A DNA stretch of 47,303 nt from positions 1 through 47,303 of the forward strand of contig SVAH01000010.1 in assembly GCA_015059485.1 (NCBI GenBank), given 5' to 3'. The position numbers and the translations under genes are program-made. This document shows, piece by piece, positions 16,692 through 24,227 of the stretch. Within the stretch, counting starts at the first letter, position 1, and each line of letters starts with the position of its first letter. The DNA is from Bacillota bacterium (GTDB taxonomy: Bacteria > Bacillota_I > Bacilli_A > RF39 > UBA660). A model generated the notes under the pieces. It was not told the origin of the DNA and did no database searches. It saw only the letters and a list, made by a program, of their open reading frames with translations.

Positions 16692-16707
16692 GGCTTAAAT
16701 AAGCCTA
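16683..16707 (-). terminator. Terminator after ymfH
   Basis: AGGCTT-AAAT-AAGCCT (16691-16706) followed on the minus strand by TTTTTTATGT; it overlaps the end of the ymfH-like gene. Confidence 0.75.
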
Positions 16708-17985
16708 TTTTGTCTTTGGTTTCATAATAAGTACTGAAATATTATCTAAAGAAATATTTGAAAGTAATTCTTTTGCTTCCTCATATTCTAAATTGTCATA
16801 TATATCTTTTATATCACTAATAATTTTATGATCTTTACTATATATAATGTCATCTTGTATATTCATATTAACTTCTTCTGCATCGTCATATAGAAATACT
16901 AAACTTGCAATAGATGCTCTTTTTTTTCTTTCAAAGTCTTCCTTTGTTATTTCTAAATTATTGAGTTTTTCTCTTATTAATTTAACAACTTCTTCAGGAT
17001 ATTTAGTACTTGCATCTATATTGATTATTAAATTATCAGTTACTATATTTCTTGAAAAACTAAGATTTGTTACCAATTTCTTTTCAATTAAATCATTTTT
17101 AAATTCAGATGATGCTCCAAAATTAGATTTTAATATTGTTGAAAGTAAAATATTGTTTTTAGTCTTTTCTGGTATTTTTTTCTTTGGTATTTTTATACAT
17201 ACAGATACTAAAGGTATTTCTACATTTCCCTCTATTTCTTCAAATTCTTTTACAACTTTATTTGGTTCTTTAATTTTCATTACTTCTGGATGTTTATATT
17301 TTTTAAATTCTTTAGAATTCATTTGTTCTTTTATATATAGCAAAGATTTATATGCATCTATATTACCTGTTACTACCATAAACATATTTTCTGGATGATA
17401 AAAGTTTTCATATACTAGTTTTATATCATCAATAGCTATATTTTTTATATCATCTAAAGAACCTATTATTCTATTATTTCTTTTATCTTTAAATAAAGTA
17501 TTTTCATATTTTTTATAAAAGAATACATTGCCTGGATTATCAAGCCCCATTTTTGCTTCTTCTAAAATAATACCTCTTTCATTATTAACTAATTTTTTAG
17601 TAAAGTATGGAGTATATACATAATCTAATAAATATTTTATATTTTCTTCTAAATTATTTGTACCTGTTAAATGATATGATGTATATTCAAAAGTTGTAAA
17701 TGCATTTATATCAGTACCTAGTTTATCAAATAAATCATAGGCAGAACCACCACCTTTTAAATTAAAATTTAAATGTTCTAAAAAATGTGCTATACCATTT
17801 GGAACACTATATTTCTTTTTATTACCTTCGAGTTTAAAATCAGTATGTATAGAACCATATTTAACATTTAATGATACAAAGAAACTACTTGATTTTTCAT
17901 TTTCCCATAAATATACATCTAATCCGGATGGTAATTTTTCATAATATACTTTTTCTTTAAGACCTTTAATTTCTATAGTTTCCAT
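16705..17985 (-). CDS. ymfH: M16-family peptidase homologue YmfH
   Basis: 426 residues of the insulinase-like M16 family. The inverted zinc motif HFLEH is present (IAHFLEHLNF, near residue 72), with the third ligand Glu about 75 residues later in ERGIILEEAKMG, so the catalytic site looks intact. In Bacillus subtilis YmfF and YmfH are linked to the 5-aminopentanol modification of elongation factor P, and databases name this pair accordingly. The exact peptidase substrate is not established. The start overlaps the ymfF stop by one base (TAATG), which indicates translational coupling and probably a heterodimer. SD GGAGGAA precedes it. Confidence 0.85.
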   Translation of the reverse strand: METIEIKGLKEKVYYEKLPSGLDVYLWENEKSSSFFVSLNVKYGSIHTDFKLEGNKKKYSVPNGIAHFLEHLNFNLKGGGSAYDLFDKLGTDINAFTTFEYTSYHLTGTNNLEENIKYLLDYVYTPYFTKKLVNNERGIILEEAKMGLDNPGNVFFYKKYENTLFKDKRNNRIIGSLDDIKNIAIDDIKLVYENFYHPENMFMVVTGNIDAYKSLLYIKEQMNSKEFKKYKHPEVMKIKEPNKVVKEFEEIEGNVEIPLVSVCIKIPKKKIPEKTKNNILLSTILKSNFGASSEFKNDLIEKKLVTNLSFSRNIVTDNLIINIDASTKYPEEVVKLIREKLNNLEITKEDFERKKRASIASLVFLYDDAEEVNMNIQDDIIYSKDHKIISDIKDIYDNLEYEEAKELLSNISLDNISVLIMKPKTK

Positions 17986-19241
17986 TATTTTTCCTCCTTA
18001 CCTAATAAATATACAAAGTTTGGAGTAATCTTACTTGCAATTTTTATAACATCTTCTAATTTTACATCTAATATTTCTTTTTCTAAATCTTCTAAAAGTG
18101 ATACTTCTCCTAAATTATGAAAAATATAATTATCAAGAATACTGTTTATACTATCTTTTGCAACTTTAGCTGAAAATTGTAAAGATTTTTTTGCTCTATC
18201 AAATTCTTCTTCTGTTATTTTTCCACTTATTACTTCTTTTATTGTCATATTTATTAATTTAACTACTTTATCATAATTAGACTCATCAAATGATACATGG
18301 AAAAATAGTAATTTATCATACTTAAAATAAACTGGTGCTAAAGAATAACAAAGTGAATTTTCAACTCTTAATTTTTGATATAATTTCGAATTCATTCCAC
18401 CAGATAATATTTCAAGGAAAATTTTAAAGACAGTTTTTTCATAATTTGTTAATGTATCTACATTAAATCCATAAACTAAGTTAGCCTGTACAAAATGATC
18501 TTGTTCTTTAAATTCTCTTATTTTCTTATATTTTTTGTTTTCAATAAATAAATCAAGTTCATGATTTTTAATCATTTTTAAATTGAATCTATTTTTTATT
18601 TTTGATACAACTTGATCCATGTCCATATCTCCAATAACATATATATCGCAAACGGATTTATTAATAATATTTTTATATGTTTTATATAAAGATGTTGGTG
18701 TTACTTTTTCAATATCTTCTTTTTCAAAATAATAAGAAGATATTGATTCATTATCCATATTCTGTAATGCTCTCTTTATAGAATATTTTGGCCCACTTTC
18801 ATGTAATCTTTCACGAGAAATTATTAATTTTTCTTTTACTACATTAAATGTTTTTAAATCAAATTCATCATTTTCTACATTTGGATTTAATATCATATCA
18901 AAATTAAAATTAATTATATCATCTAAATATTCTTTTTCTTTAACATAACAAGGATTAATAAACTCTGTTCCTAATTCTAATTCATATGTATTTCCAACTC
19001 TATGATTAGATGTATAAAATGATGCATTATATAGTTCTTCAGTTTTTATAACTAAATCTCTATGTTTTTTATAATTTTTATTATTTTGACATAAGATATT
19101 TGTTAACATTGATAAGTCCACTAGTACATTTCTATCTTTTAAATTGTCTCTAAATATAGTACTTATAATGCAGCTTTTAAATCTATTAGTTTTTATAGTG
19201 TATATGTTATATGTATCACATTCATATTTTTTATATTGCAT
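17985..19241 (-). CDS. ymfF: M16-family peptidase homologue YmfF (non-catalytic partner)
   Basis: 418 residues with M16-type fold features: the middle segment SGGMNSKLYQKLRVENSLCYS is the typical R/Y-bearing C-domain motif. The N-terminal domain has no HxxEH, so it should be the non-catalytic subunit that completes the clamshell with YmfH. The order ymfF-ymfH and one-base overlap match Firmicute genomes. It is divergently oriented from tmcAL, sharing a short intergenic region. SD AGGAAGAG lies about 10 nt ahead of the ATG. Confidence 0.85.
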   Translation of the reverse strand: MQYKKYECDTYNIYTIKTNRFKSCIISTIFRDNLKDRNVLVDLSMLTNILCQNNKNYKKHRDLVIKTEELYNASFYTSNHRVGNTYELELGTEFINPCYVKEKEYLDDIINFNFDMILNPNVENDEFDLKTFNVVKEKLIISRERLHESGPKYSIKRALQNMDNESISSYYFEKEDIEKVTPTSLYKTYKNIINKSVCDIYVIGDMDMDQVVSKIKNRFNLKMIKNHELDLFIENKKYKKIREFKEQDHFVQANLVYGFNVDTLTNYEKTVFKIFLEILSGGMNSKLYQKLRVENSLCYSLAPVYFKYDKLLFFHVSFDESNYDKVVKLINMTIKEVISGKITEEEFDRAKKSLQFSAKVAKDSINSILDNYIFHNLGEVSLLEDLEKEILDVKLEDVIKIASKITPNFVYLLGKEEK

Positions 19242-19311
19242 AGATAGATCACTCTTCCTGTTTTTATTATATACTATTTCTTTACTTTTATAAAGAAAAG
19301 TATTACTAAAA

Positions 19312-19340
19312 TTGATAAATTTATCCTACTATGATATATT
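19312..19340 (+). promoter_or_regulatory. Promoter of tmcAL
   Basis: TTGATA (19312-19317), 17-nt spacer, extended -10 TGATATATT (TATATT at 19335-19340). The transcript would start near 19347, giving a leader of only about 10 nt that still carries GGTGA. Confidence 0.65.
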
Positions 19341-19356
19341 ATTAACGGTGATTTTA

Positions 19357-20469
19357 ATGGAAGTAATTGGAATTATTTGTGAATATAATCCTTTTCATAA
19401 TGGGCATTTATATCATATTAATAAGATTAAAGAAATGTATGAAAACTCTTTAATAGTTTTAATTATAAGTGGTTATTTTACTCAAAGAGGTAATATAAGT
19501 ATTCTTTCAAAAGAAGATAAAACTAAAATTTCTCTTTTAAATAATGTTGATATTGTATTAGAACTTCCATTTATTTATTCTACGCAAAGTGCTGATGTTT
19601 TTGCTGAAAGTTCCATAAAAATATTAAATGAATTAAAAATTACAAAGTTAGTATTTGGTAGTGAATGTGATAATATTAATACTTTAAAAAATATTGTTAA
19701 TATTCAATTAAATAATGATACTTATGATAATAAGGTAAAAGAATATTTAGATAAAGGTGAAAACTATCCTACTGCTATGGCTAAAGCACTAAATATTAAT
19801 AAAGATATTTTTTTTCCAAATAATTTACTTGGAATATCGTATATTAAAGCTATTATAAAAAATAATTATAATATTGAACCTATAGTTATAAAAAGAACCA
19901 ATGATTTTCATGATTTATCATCTAATGACAATATAATAAGTGCTAGTAATATAAGAAATAAGATTAATAATGGTATACCTATAGAAAACTATGTTCCAAA
20001 TAATGTTACTAAGTTTATTAAAAATGTTAATTATGATAAATTGTTTGAATTATTAAAATCTAAAATTATAACAGAAGATAATTTATCAAAATTTTTGACA
20101 GTTGATGAGGGTATTGATAATAAATTAAAAAAAGTAATTAATAATTGTAATTCTGTAGAAGAATTAATTCAAGAAATAAAGACTAAAAGATATACTTATA
20201 ATAAACTAAACAGAATGTTTATTCATATACTAATTGGCGTTTTAAAAGAAGATAATAAAATTCCAATTGATTATATTAAAGTTTTAGGATTTAATAGTAC
20301 TGGTAAAAAATATTTAAATAAAATAAAAAAAGAAATGAATATTTCACTTCTTTTAAATCATAAATCTAAATTATATAACTATGAACTTAGAGCTTCACTT
20401 ATATATGATATGTTAACTAACTCAAATAGTTATAAGTTTGAATTAGAAAATAAGCCTATCATAATATGA
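19357..20469 (+). CDS. tmcAL: tRNA(Met) cytidine acetate ligase TmcAL
   Basis: TmcAL makes N4-acetylcytidine at the wobble base of elongator tRNA-Met using acetate and ATP. The protein begins MEVIGIICEYNPFHNGH, with the nucleotidyltransferase HxGH signature (HNGH), followed by SGYFTQRG and the FGSECDN segment typical of the family (YlbM in Bacillus). Length of 370 residues is slightly shorter than the usual near-400. An upstream in-frame ATG at 19312 is rejected because it lies in the -35 box; the start at 19357 has GGTGA 5 nt before it. The gene stops at TGA, evidence that TGA is not read as Trp in this organism. Confidence 0.92.
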   Translation: MEVIGIICEYNPFHNGHLYHINKIKEMYENSLIVLIISGYFTQRGNISILSKEDKTKISLLNNVDIVLELPFIYSTQSADVFAESSIKILNELKITKLVFGSECDNINTLKNIVNIQLNNDTYDNKVKEYLDKGENYPTAMAKALNINKDIFFPNNLLGISYIKAIIKNNYNIEPIVIKRTNDFHDLSSNDNIISASNIRNKINNGIPIENYVPNNVTKFIKNVNYDKLFELLKSKIITEDNLSKFLTVDEGIDNKLKKVINNCNSVEELIQEIKTKRYTYNKLNRMFIHILIGVLKEDNKIPIDYIKVLGFNSTGKKYLNKIKKEMNISLLLNHKSKLYNYELRASLIYDMLTNSNSYKFELENKPIII

Positions 20470-20478
20470 TTAAAGCTC

Positions 20479-20540
20479 TTTTTTTATTTTTAAGTCATTC
20501 GACAAAACATGGCAAAACTATAATTTTTTTAACAAAAAAA
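20479..20540. repeat. Dispersed intergenic element with TGTCGAA motif, copy 2
   Basis: Core 20498-20520; see the copy at 16628-16691. It lies directly after tmcAL and ahead of the divIVA terminator. Confidence 0.5.
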
Positions 20541-20557
20541 TAACACTAACGTGTTAA
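20530..20557 (-). terminator. Terminator after divIVA
   Basis: TAACAC-TAAC-GTGTTA (20541-20556) followed on the minus strand by TTTTTTTGTT; it overlaps the divIVA stop codon. Confidence 0.7.
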
Positions 20558-20976
20558 TTTTCTCCAATGTCTTCAATAGATTCTAAACTTGCTTCTATTT
20601 CTTGACGAAGTCTTCTTTTTAATATAATTGTTTTTCTTCTTAGTTCTTCTGAGTCACGTTCAATTTTTTCTGCCCTAAGCAATGCATCATTTACTATTCT
20701 AGAAGCATTCTTTTTAGCATCTTCTACAATTGTTTTATATTCATCTTTAGCCATTTTTTTAATTTGAGTTGATGCATCTTGTGCAACTAATATTGCTTTA
20801 TTAAATGAGCCTTGCATGTCTTTATAGTGTTCTATTTCATTAATTAATTTTTTATTTTCTTCATTTGCAGATTTTAAATTATTTAACATAGATTCATATT
20901 CTTTTATTACTTCTGCTACAAAATTATTTACATCTTCTTTATTATATCCATAAAGACTTGTACCAAACTTTTTCAT
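20554..20976 (-). CDS. divIVA: DivIVA-domain cell division protein
   Basis: DivIVA binds negatively curved membrane at poles and septa and recruits division or wall-growth factors. The protein is short (140 residues). It opens with the membrane-binding N-domain, KKFGTSLYGYNKEDVNNFVAEV, the counterpart of the usual F-x-RGYD-x-DEV-x-x-F motif. A long coiled coil follows (residues 30 to about 130) rich in Lys and Glu. It follows sepF with a 36-nt gap, the order found in the Firmicute ylm-divIVA cluster, though the ylmE/G/H genes are absent here. SD GGTGGTGAG precedes the ATG. Confidence 0.88.
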   Translation of the reverse strand: MKKFGTSLYGYNKEDVNNFVAEVIKEYESMLNNLKSANEENKKLINEIEHYKDMQGSFNKAILVAQDASTQIKKMAKDEYKTIVEDAKKNASRIVNDALLRAEKIERDSEELRRKTIILKRRLRQEIEASLESIEDIGEN

Positions 20977-21012
20977 GACTCACCACCTACATTATATATT
21001 TATTTAACCAAA

Positions 21013-21426
21013 CTACCAATCTATATTATCACTTTTACTTGATTTTCCTTTTTCACTATCATCAGTAATTTTACCTTGAATATTAACATTCTTTGGTGTA
21101 CATAAATAAATACCAACACCTATTTTTTGCATTTTACCACCAATTGAATAAATACATCCGCTTAAAAAATCAATAATTCTTTTAGCTTGATCTGAAGTTA
21201 CTCTTTTAAGATTTACAACAACACTATTTCTATTTTTTAAATGATCAGCAATTTGTTGTGCTTCAGAATAAGCACGTGGTTCTAATAAAATCATTTTATT
21301 TCCAGTCTTATCTGCTTCTTTTAAAGCTTCAGATTCACTTATATCATAAAATTCATCTTCTGTACCAATTAAATTTTCTTCTTCTGATTCATCTTTAAAG
21401 ATATTTTTTAACTTTTCAAATGCCAT
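21013..21426 (-). CDS. sepF: Cell division protein SepF
   Basis: SepF links FtsZ filaments to the membrane during septum formation. The 137-residue protein has the N-terminal amphipathic helix (MAFEKLKNIF), an acidic linker, and the C-terminal core: MILLEPRAYSEAQQIADHL, then NSVVVNLKRVTSDQAKRIIDFLSG and the GGKMQKIGVGIYLCTP strand-turn region. All conserved SepF blocks are present at normal spacing. SD GGAGGG lies 6 nt before the start. It is probably co-transcribed with divIVA. Confidence 0.95.
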   Translation of the reverse strand: MAFEKLKNIFKDESEEENLIGTEDEFYDISESEALKEADKTGNKMILLEPRAYSEAQQIADHLKNRNSVVVNLKRVTSDQAKRIIDFLSGCIYSIGGKMQKIGVGIYLCTPKNVNIQGKITDDSEKGKSSKSDNIDW

Positions 21427-21494
21427 AATATCCCTCCAAATTATTTCCTATTCTTAACTAATTTTATCAAAAACTTTAATACTTTTCAACATCA

Positions 21495-21530
21495 AAAAGA
21501 AAAACAATACTGCACTTTACACAGTATTGT
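21495..21530 (-). terminator. Terminator after rny
   Basis: CAATACTG at 21505-21512 pairs with CAGTATTG at 21522-21529, followed on the minus strand by TTTTTC. Confidence 0.8.
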
Positions 21531-21538
21531 AAACTTTA

Positions 21539-23092
21539 TTATTTTGCTTCTTCTTGAGCTCTTGTTTCACGAGTTACAGTGATTTTAATTGTACCAGGAT
21601 ATTGCATATCATGTTCAATTTTTTCTTTAATTTGACGAGCTAATTTAAAACTTTCTTCATCTGTTACTTCGTTTGGTTTAACAATAACTCTTAACTCTCT
21701 ACCTGCTTGTAATGCATATGCTTTATCTACTCCATCATATTCATTACCGATAGATTCAAGTTGTTCTAATCTCTTAATATAGTTTTCAAATGAATCATTT
21801 CTTGCACCAGGTCTTGCAGCTGATAACGTATCTGCTACCTCAACTAAAACTGATATTACTGATTCTTGTGGATGATCTCCATGATGTGATGCAATGGCAT
21901 TACAAACAATTTCATCTTCTCCATATTTCTTTGCTAAATCAAGACCTAATTCAACATGTGATCCTTCAATTTCAAAATCTATAGCTTTTCCAATATCATG
22001 TAATAATCCTGCACGTTTTGCAAGAGCAACATTTTCCCCAAGTTCTTGTGCCATTAAACCACAAAGATTTGCAACTTCAATGGAATGTTTCAAACAATTT
22101 TGTCCATAACTAGTTCTAAAGTTTAACTTACCAATTATTGTAACTAATTCTGGATCCATTCTTGATAACCCTAATGAAACTATTGCATTATTACCCATTT
22201 CAGTAATCTTAGTATTCATATCTTTACATACCTTATCATATACTTCTTCAATACGAGTTGGATGTATTCTTCCATCTTTAATAAGTGTTTCAATAGTAAT
22301 CTTAGCAATTTCTCTTCTAAGTGGATCAAATGATGAAATTACTATTGCTTCTGGCGTATCATCAATAATTAAGTCAACACCGGTTACAGCTTCAATAGTT
22401 CTTATGTTTCTTCCTTCTCTACCAATTAATCTACCTTTCATTTCATCACTTGGTAAACTAATAGTGGATACAGTTTGATCTGTTGCAACATCCTCTGAAT
22501 AACGAGCCATTGATTCAACTATTAAATTTTTAGCTTTATCATGTGCTATTAATTTAGCTTCTGATTCTTTTTCTTTAATATACTCATTAATTTCAACAGT
22601 CATTTCTTCTTCTACACGTTTCATAATTTGTTCACGTGCTTTTTCTTTAGAAAATTTAGCAATTTTTTCTAAGATAGTTATTTCTTCTTTAATTAATTCT
22701 TCCATCTTAGCATCTTTTTCTTGTAATTCTTTTTGTTTATTTAATAAATTATTATCTCTTTCATCAAGATTAGCTTCTCTTTTTTGTAACATTTCATCTC
22801 TTTTATCTAAAGAACTTTCTCTTTGTAATAATCTTGACTCTGCATCTTTTGCTTCTTCTTTTTTAGCTTTTATTTCTTTATCTAATTCTTGCTTTAATCT
22901 ATATGATTCTTCTTTTATTTCAGCAAGAGAATCTCTTTTATGTTTATCTGCTTCTTTTTTTGCATCTTCTAATAATTTATTAGCTTTAGAACTAGTGTTT
23001 TTATTTTTTATAAAAACTACTGCTACACTAGAACCTATTCCTCCAAAAATTCCAATAAAAAGGGCTAAAATGGTACTTGCATTAAATACCAT
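21539..23092 (-). CDS. rny: Ribonuclease Y
   Basis: RNase Y is the membrane-anchored endoribonuclease that starts mRNA decay in many Firmicutes. Order: an N-terminal membrane helix (residues about 5-28), a long charged coiled coil (30 to about 190), a KH domain with GRLIGREGRNIRTIEAVTGVD (near 215-240), then the HD domain with HSIEVANLC, LLHDIGKA and SHVELG/SHHGDH (330-410). Length of 517 residues equals the family norm. SD GGAGGAAC precedes the ATG. A 9-bp palindrome lies in the first bases of the predicted leader, close to the promoter, and may be a control site. Confidence 0.96.
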   Translation of the reverse strand: MVFNASTILALFIGIFGGIGSSVAVVFIKNKNTSSKANKLLEDAKKEADKHKRDSLAEIKEESYRLKQELDKEIKAKKEEAKDAESRLLQRESSLDKRDEMLQKREANLDERDNNLLNKQKELQEKDAKMEELIKEEITILEKIAKFSKEKAREQIMKRVEEEMTVEINEYIKEKESEAKLIAHDKAKNLIVESMARYSEDVATDQTVSTISLPSDEMKGRLIGREGRNIRTIEAVTGVDLIIDDTPEAIVISSFDPLRREIAKITIETLIKDGRIHPTRIEEVYDKVCKDMNTKITEMGNNAIVSLGLSRMDPELVTIIGKLNFRTSYGQNCLKHSIEVANLCGLMAQELGENVALAKRAGLLHDIGKAIDFEIEGSHVELGLDLAKKYGEDEIVCNAIASHHGDHPQESVISVLVEVADTLSAARPGARNDSFENYIKRLEQLESIGNEYDGVDKAYALQAGRELRVIVKPNEVTDEESFKLARQIKEKIEHDMQYPGTIKITVTRETRAQEEAK

Positions 23093-23109
23093 ATTTGTTC
23101 CTCCAATTA

Positions 23110-23131
23110 ATATAGATTTATTAATCTATAT
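23110..23131. promoter_or_regulatory. Palindrome at the rny transcription start
   Basis: ATATAGATT-TATT-AATCTATAT: 9-bp arms at 23110-23118 and 23123-23131. The predicted start site of rny (near 23129) falls inside it, so it can act as an operator or as a 5' stem-loop on the mRNA. Confidence 0.4.
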
Positions 23132-23135
23132 ATCC

Positions 23136-23164
23136 ATTATAAATTGATTTTTATTTTTTATCAA
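23136..23164 (-). promoter_or_regulatory. Promoter of rny
   Basis: TTGATA (23159-23164), 17-nt spacer, TATAAT (23136-23141) on the minus strand. Confidence 0.65.
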
Positions 23165-23178
23165 GTTTAAATATTTTA

Positions 23179-23187
23179 TGATATAAT
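23179..23187 (+). promoter_or_regulatory. Extended -10 of the vanY-type gene
   Basis: TGATATAAT on the plus strand. Its -35 position coincides with the -35 of the divergent rny promoter, so polymerases would compete for one site. Confidence 0.5.
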
Positions 23188-23213
23188 TATGAAAATAAGG
23201 AGTGATGTTTTAA

Positions 23214-24173
23214 ATGGCTAAAAAGAAAAAAATGAAACTTAAAAAAAGTGTTATTTATACTTTTCTAATTATTGTTGTTATTGGGGTTATTGGTACAATA
23301 TATGGTAAACAGAAATATGATGAATATAAGTATAAAAAGACTATTGAATATAAACTTATAGAAAAAGGTTGGACTAAAGAGCAAGCATTAGAACTTCAAA
23401 AGTTATATAAAGATCATATTAATGATATTTTAAAAAGAAGAACTAATGAAAATTTAATTAAAATTGCTAAAGAAAAATATTTTTTATATAAAAATTTAGA
23501 TGATTATTTAGAATATATAAAAGAAAATGATGATAAATCTTTGACTGATGTTGTTGCTATTATTAATACACATGCTAATAATGACTGGTATAGTTTAGAT
23601 TATGATACAGATACTTCATTAAATGAAAGGTTAATTGTTAATAAGTTTTATCATCTAAATGAAGACTATGCTCCTGATGATATTGTTAATATTTCCAATA
23701 AATATGCTTATGATAATAATAAAATGAGACAAATTGCATATGATGCATTTAAAGATTTATGGGATAATGCTTATAGTGATGGTATAAAGCTTATTATTAA
23801 TTCTTCTTATCGTGATTATGATAAACAATTAAAAATTTATGAAGATTATAAAAATTGGTATGGTCAAATAAAAGCTGATCAACAAGCAGCAAGACCTGGA
23901 TATTCGGAACACCAAACAGGACTTGCTATAGATGTATTTTCTACTGATAATCAATTAACTGGTTCTTTTCAAGAATCTGAAGGATATAAATGGTTAAAAG
24001 ATAATGCATATAAATATGGTTTTATTGAACGATATCCTGAAGGAAAACAATATATTACTGGATATGAATTTGAATCATGGCATTGGAGATATGTCGGTAT
24101 TGAAGCTGCTAGTGTTATTCATAATGAAAATATAACATACGATGAATATTATGCATATTACATAGAAAAATAA
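23214..24173 (+). CDS. VanY-type D-Ala-D-Ala/LD-carboxypeptidase, membrane anchored
   Basis: 319 residues of peptidase family M15B, which trims stem peptides of peptidoglycan outside the cell. A lysine-rich start and one membrane helix (residues about 13-29) anchor it. The catalytic domain lies in the C-terminal half: NSSYRDYDKQ, the zinc motif SEHQTGLAIDVF (H and D ligands), YGFIERYP and the final ligand in ESWHWRYVG. All key residues are present. It may be DacB/LdcB-like or VanY-like; sequence alone does not separate them. SD AAGGAG, 10-11 nt before ATG. It is single and ends at a shared bidirectional terminator. Confidence 0.88.
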   Translation: MAKKKKMKLKKSVIYTFLIIVVIGVIGTIYGKQKYDEYKYKKTIEYKLIEKGWTKEQALELQKLYKDHINDILKRRTNENLIKIAKEKYFLYKNLDDYLEYIKENDDKSLTDVVAIINTHANNDWYSLDYDTDTSLNERLIVNKFYHLNEDYAPDDIVNISNKYAYDNNKMRQIAYDAFKDLWDNAYSDGIKLIINSSYRDYDKQLKIYEDYKNWYGQIKADQQAARPGYSEHQTGLAIDVFSTDNQLTGSFQESEGYKWLKDNAYKYGFIERYPEGKQYITGYEFESWHWRYVGIEAASVIHNENITYDEYYAYYIEK

Positions 24174-24191
24174 TTTTCTATGTTTTTTTAT

Positions 24192-24227
24192 GAAAAAAAA
24201 TAGATTACTTTTTATTAGTAATCTATT
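24192..24227. terminator. Bidirectional terminator between vanY-type gene and giant surface gene
   Basis: An 11-bp perfect stem (24199-24209 against 24217-24227), 7-nt loop, A-run on the left and T-rich sequence on the right. It overlaps the stop codon of the giant gene. Confidence 0.8.

Noticed and set aside
19312-19356. Longer tmcAL start at 19312
   Set aside because: This ATG lies in the promoter -35 and adds residues not seen in the family; the start at 19357 has a proper ribosome binding site.
20461-20500. TGA read as Trp (Mycoplasma-type code)
   Set aside because: tmcAL stops properly at TGA and Trp is written TGG throughout, so the standard bacterial code fits.
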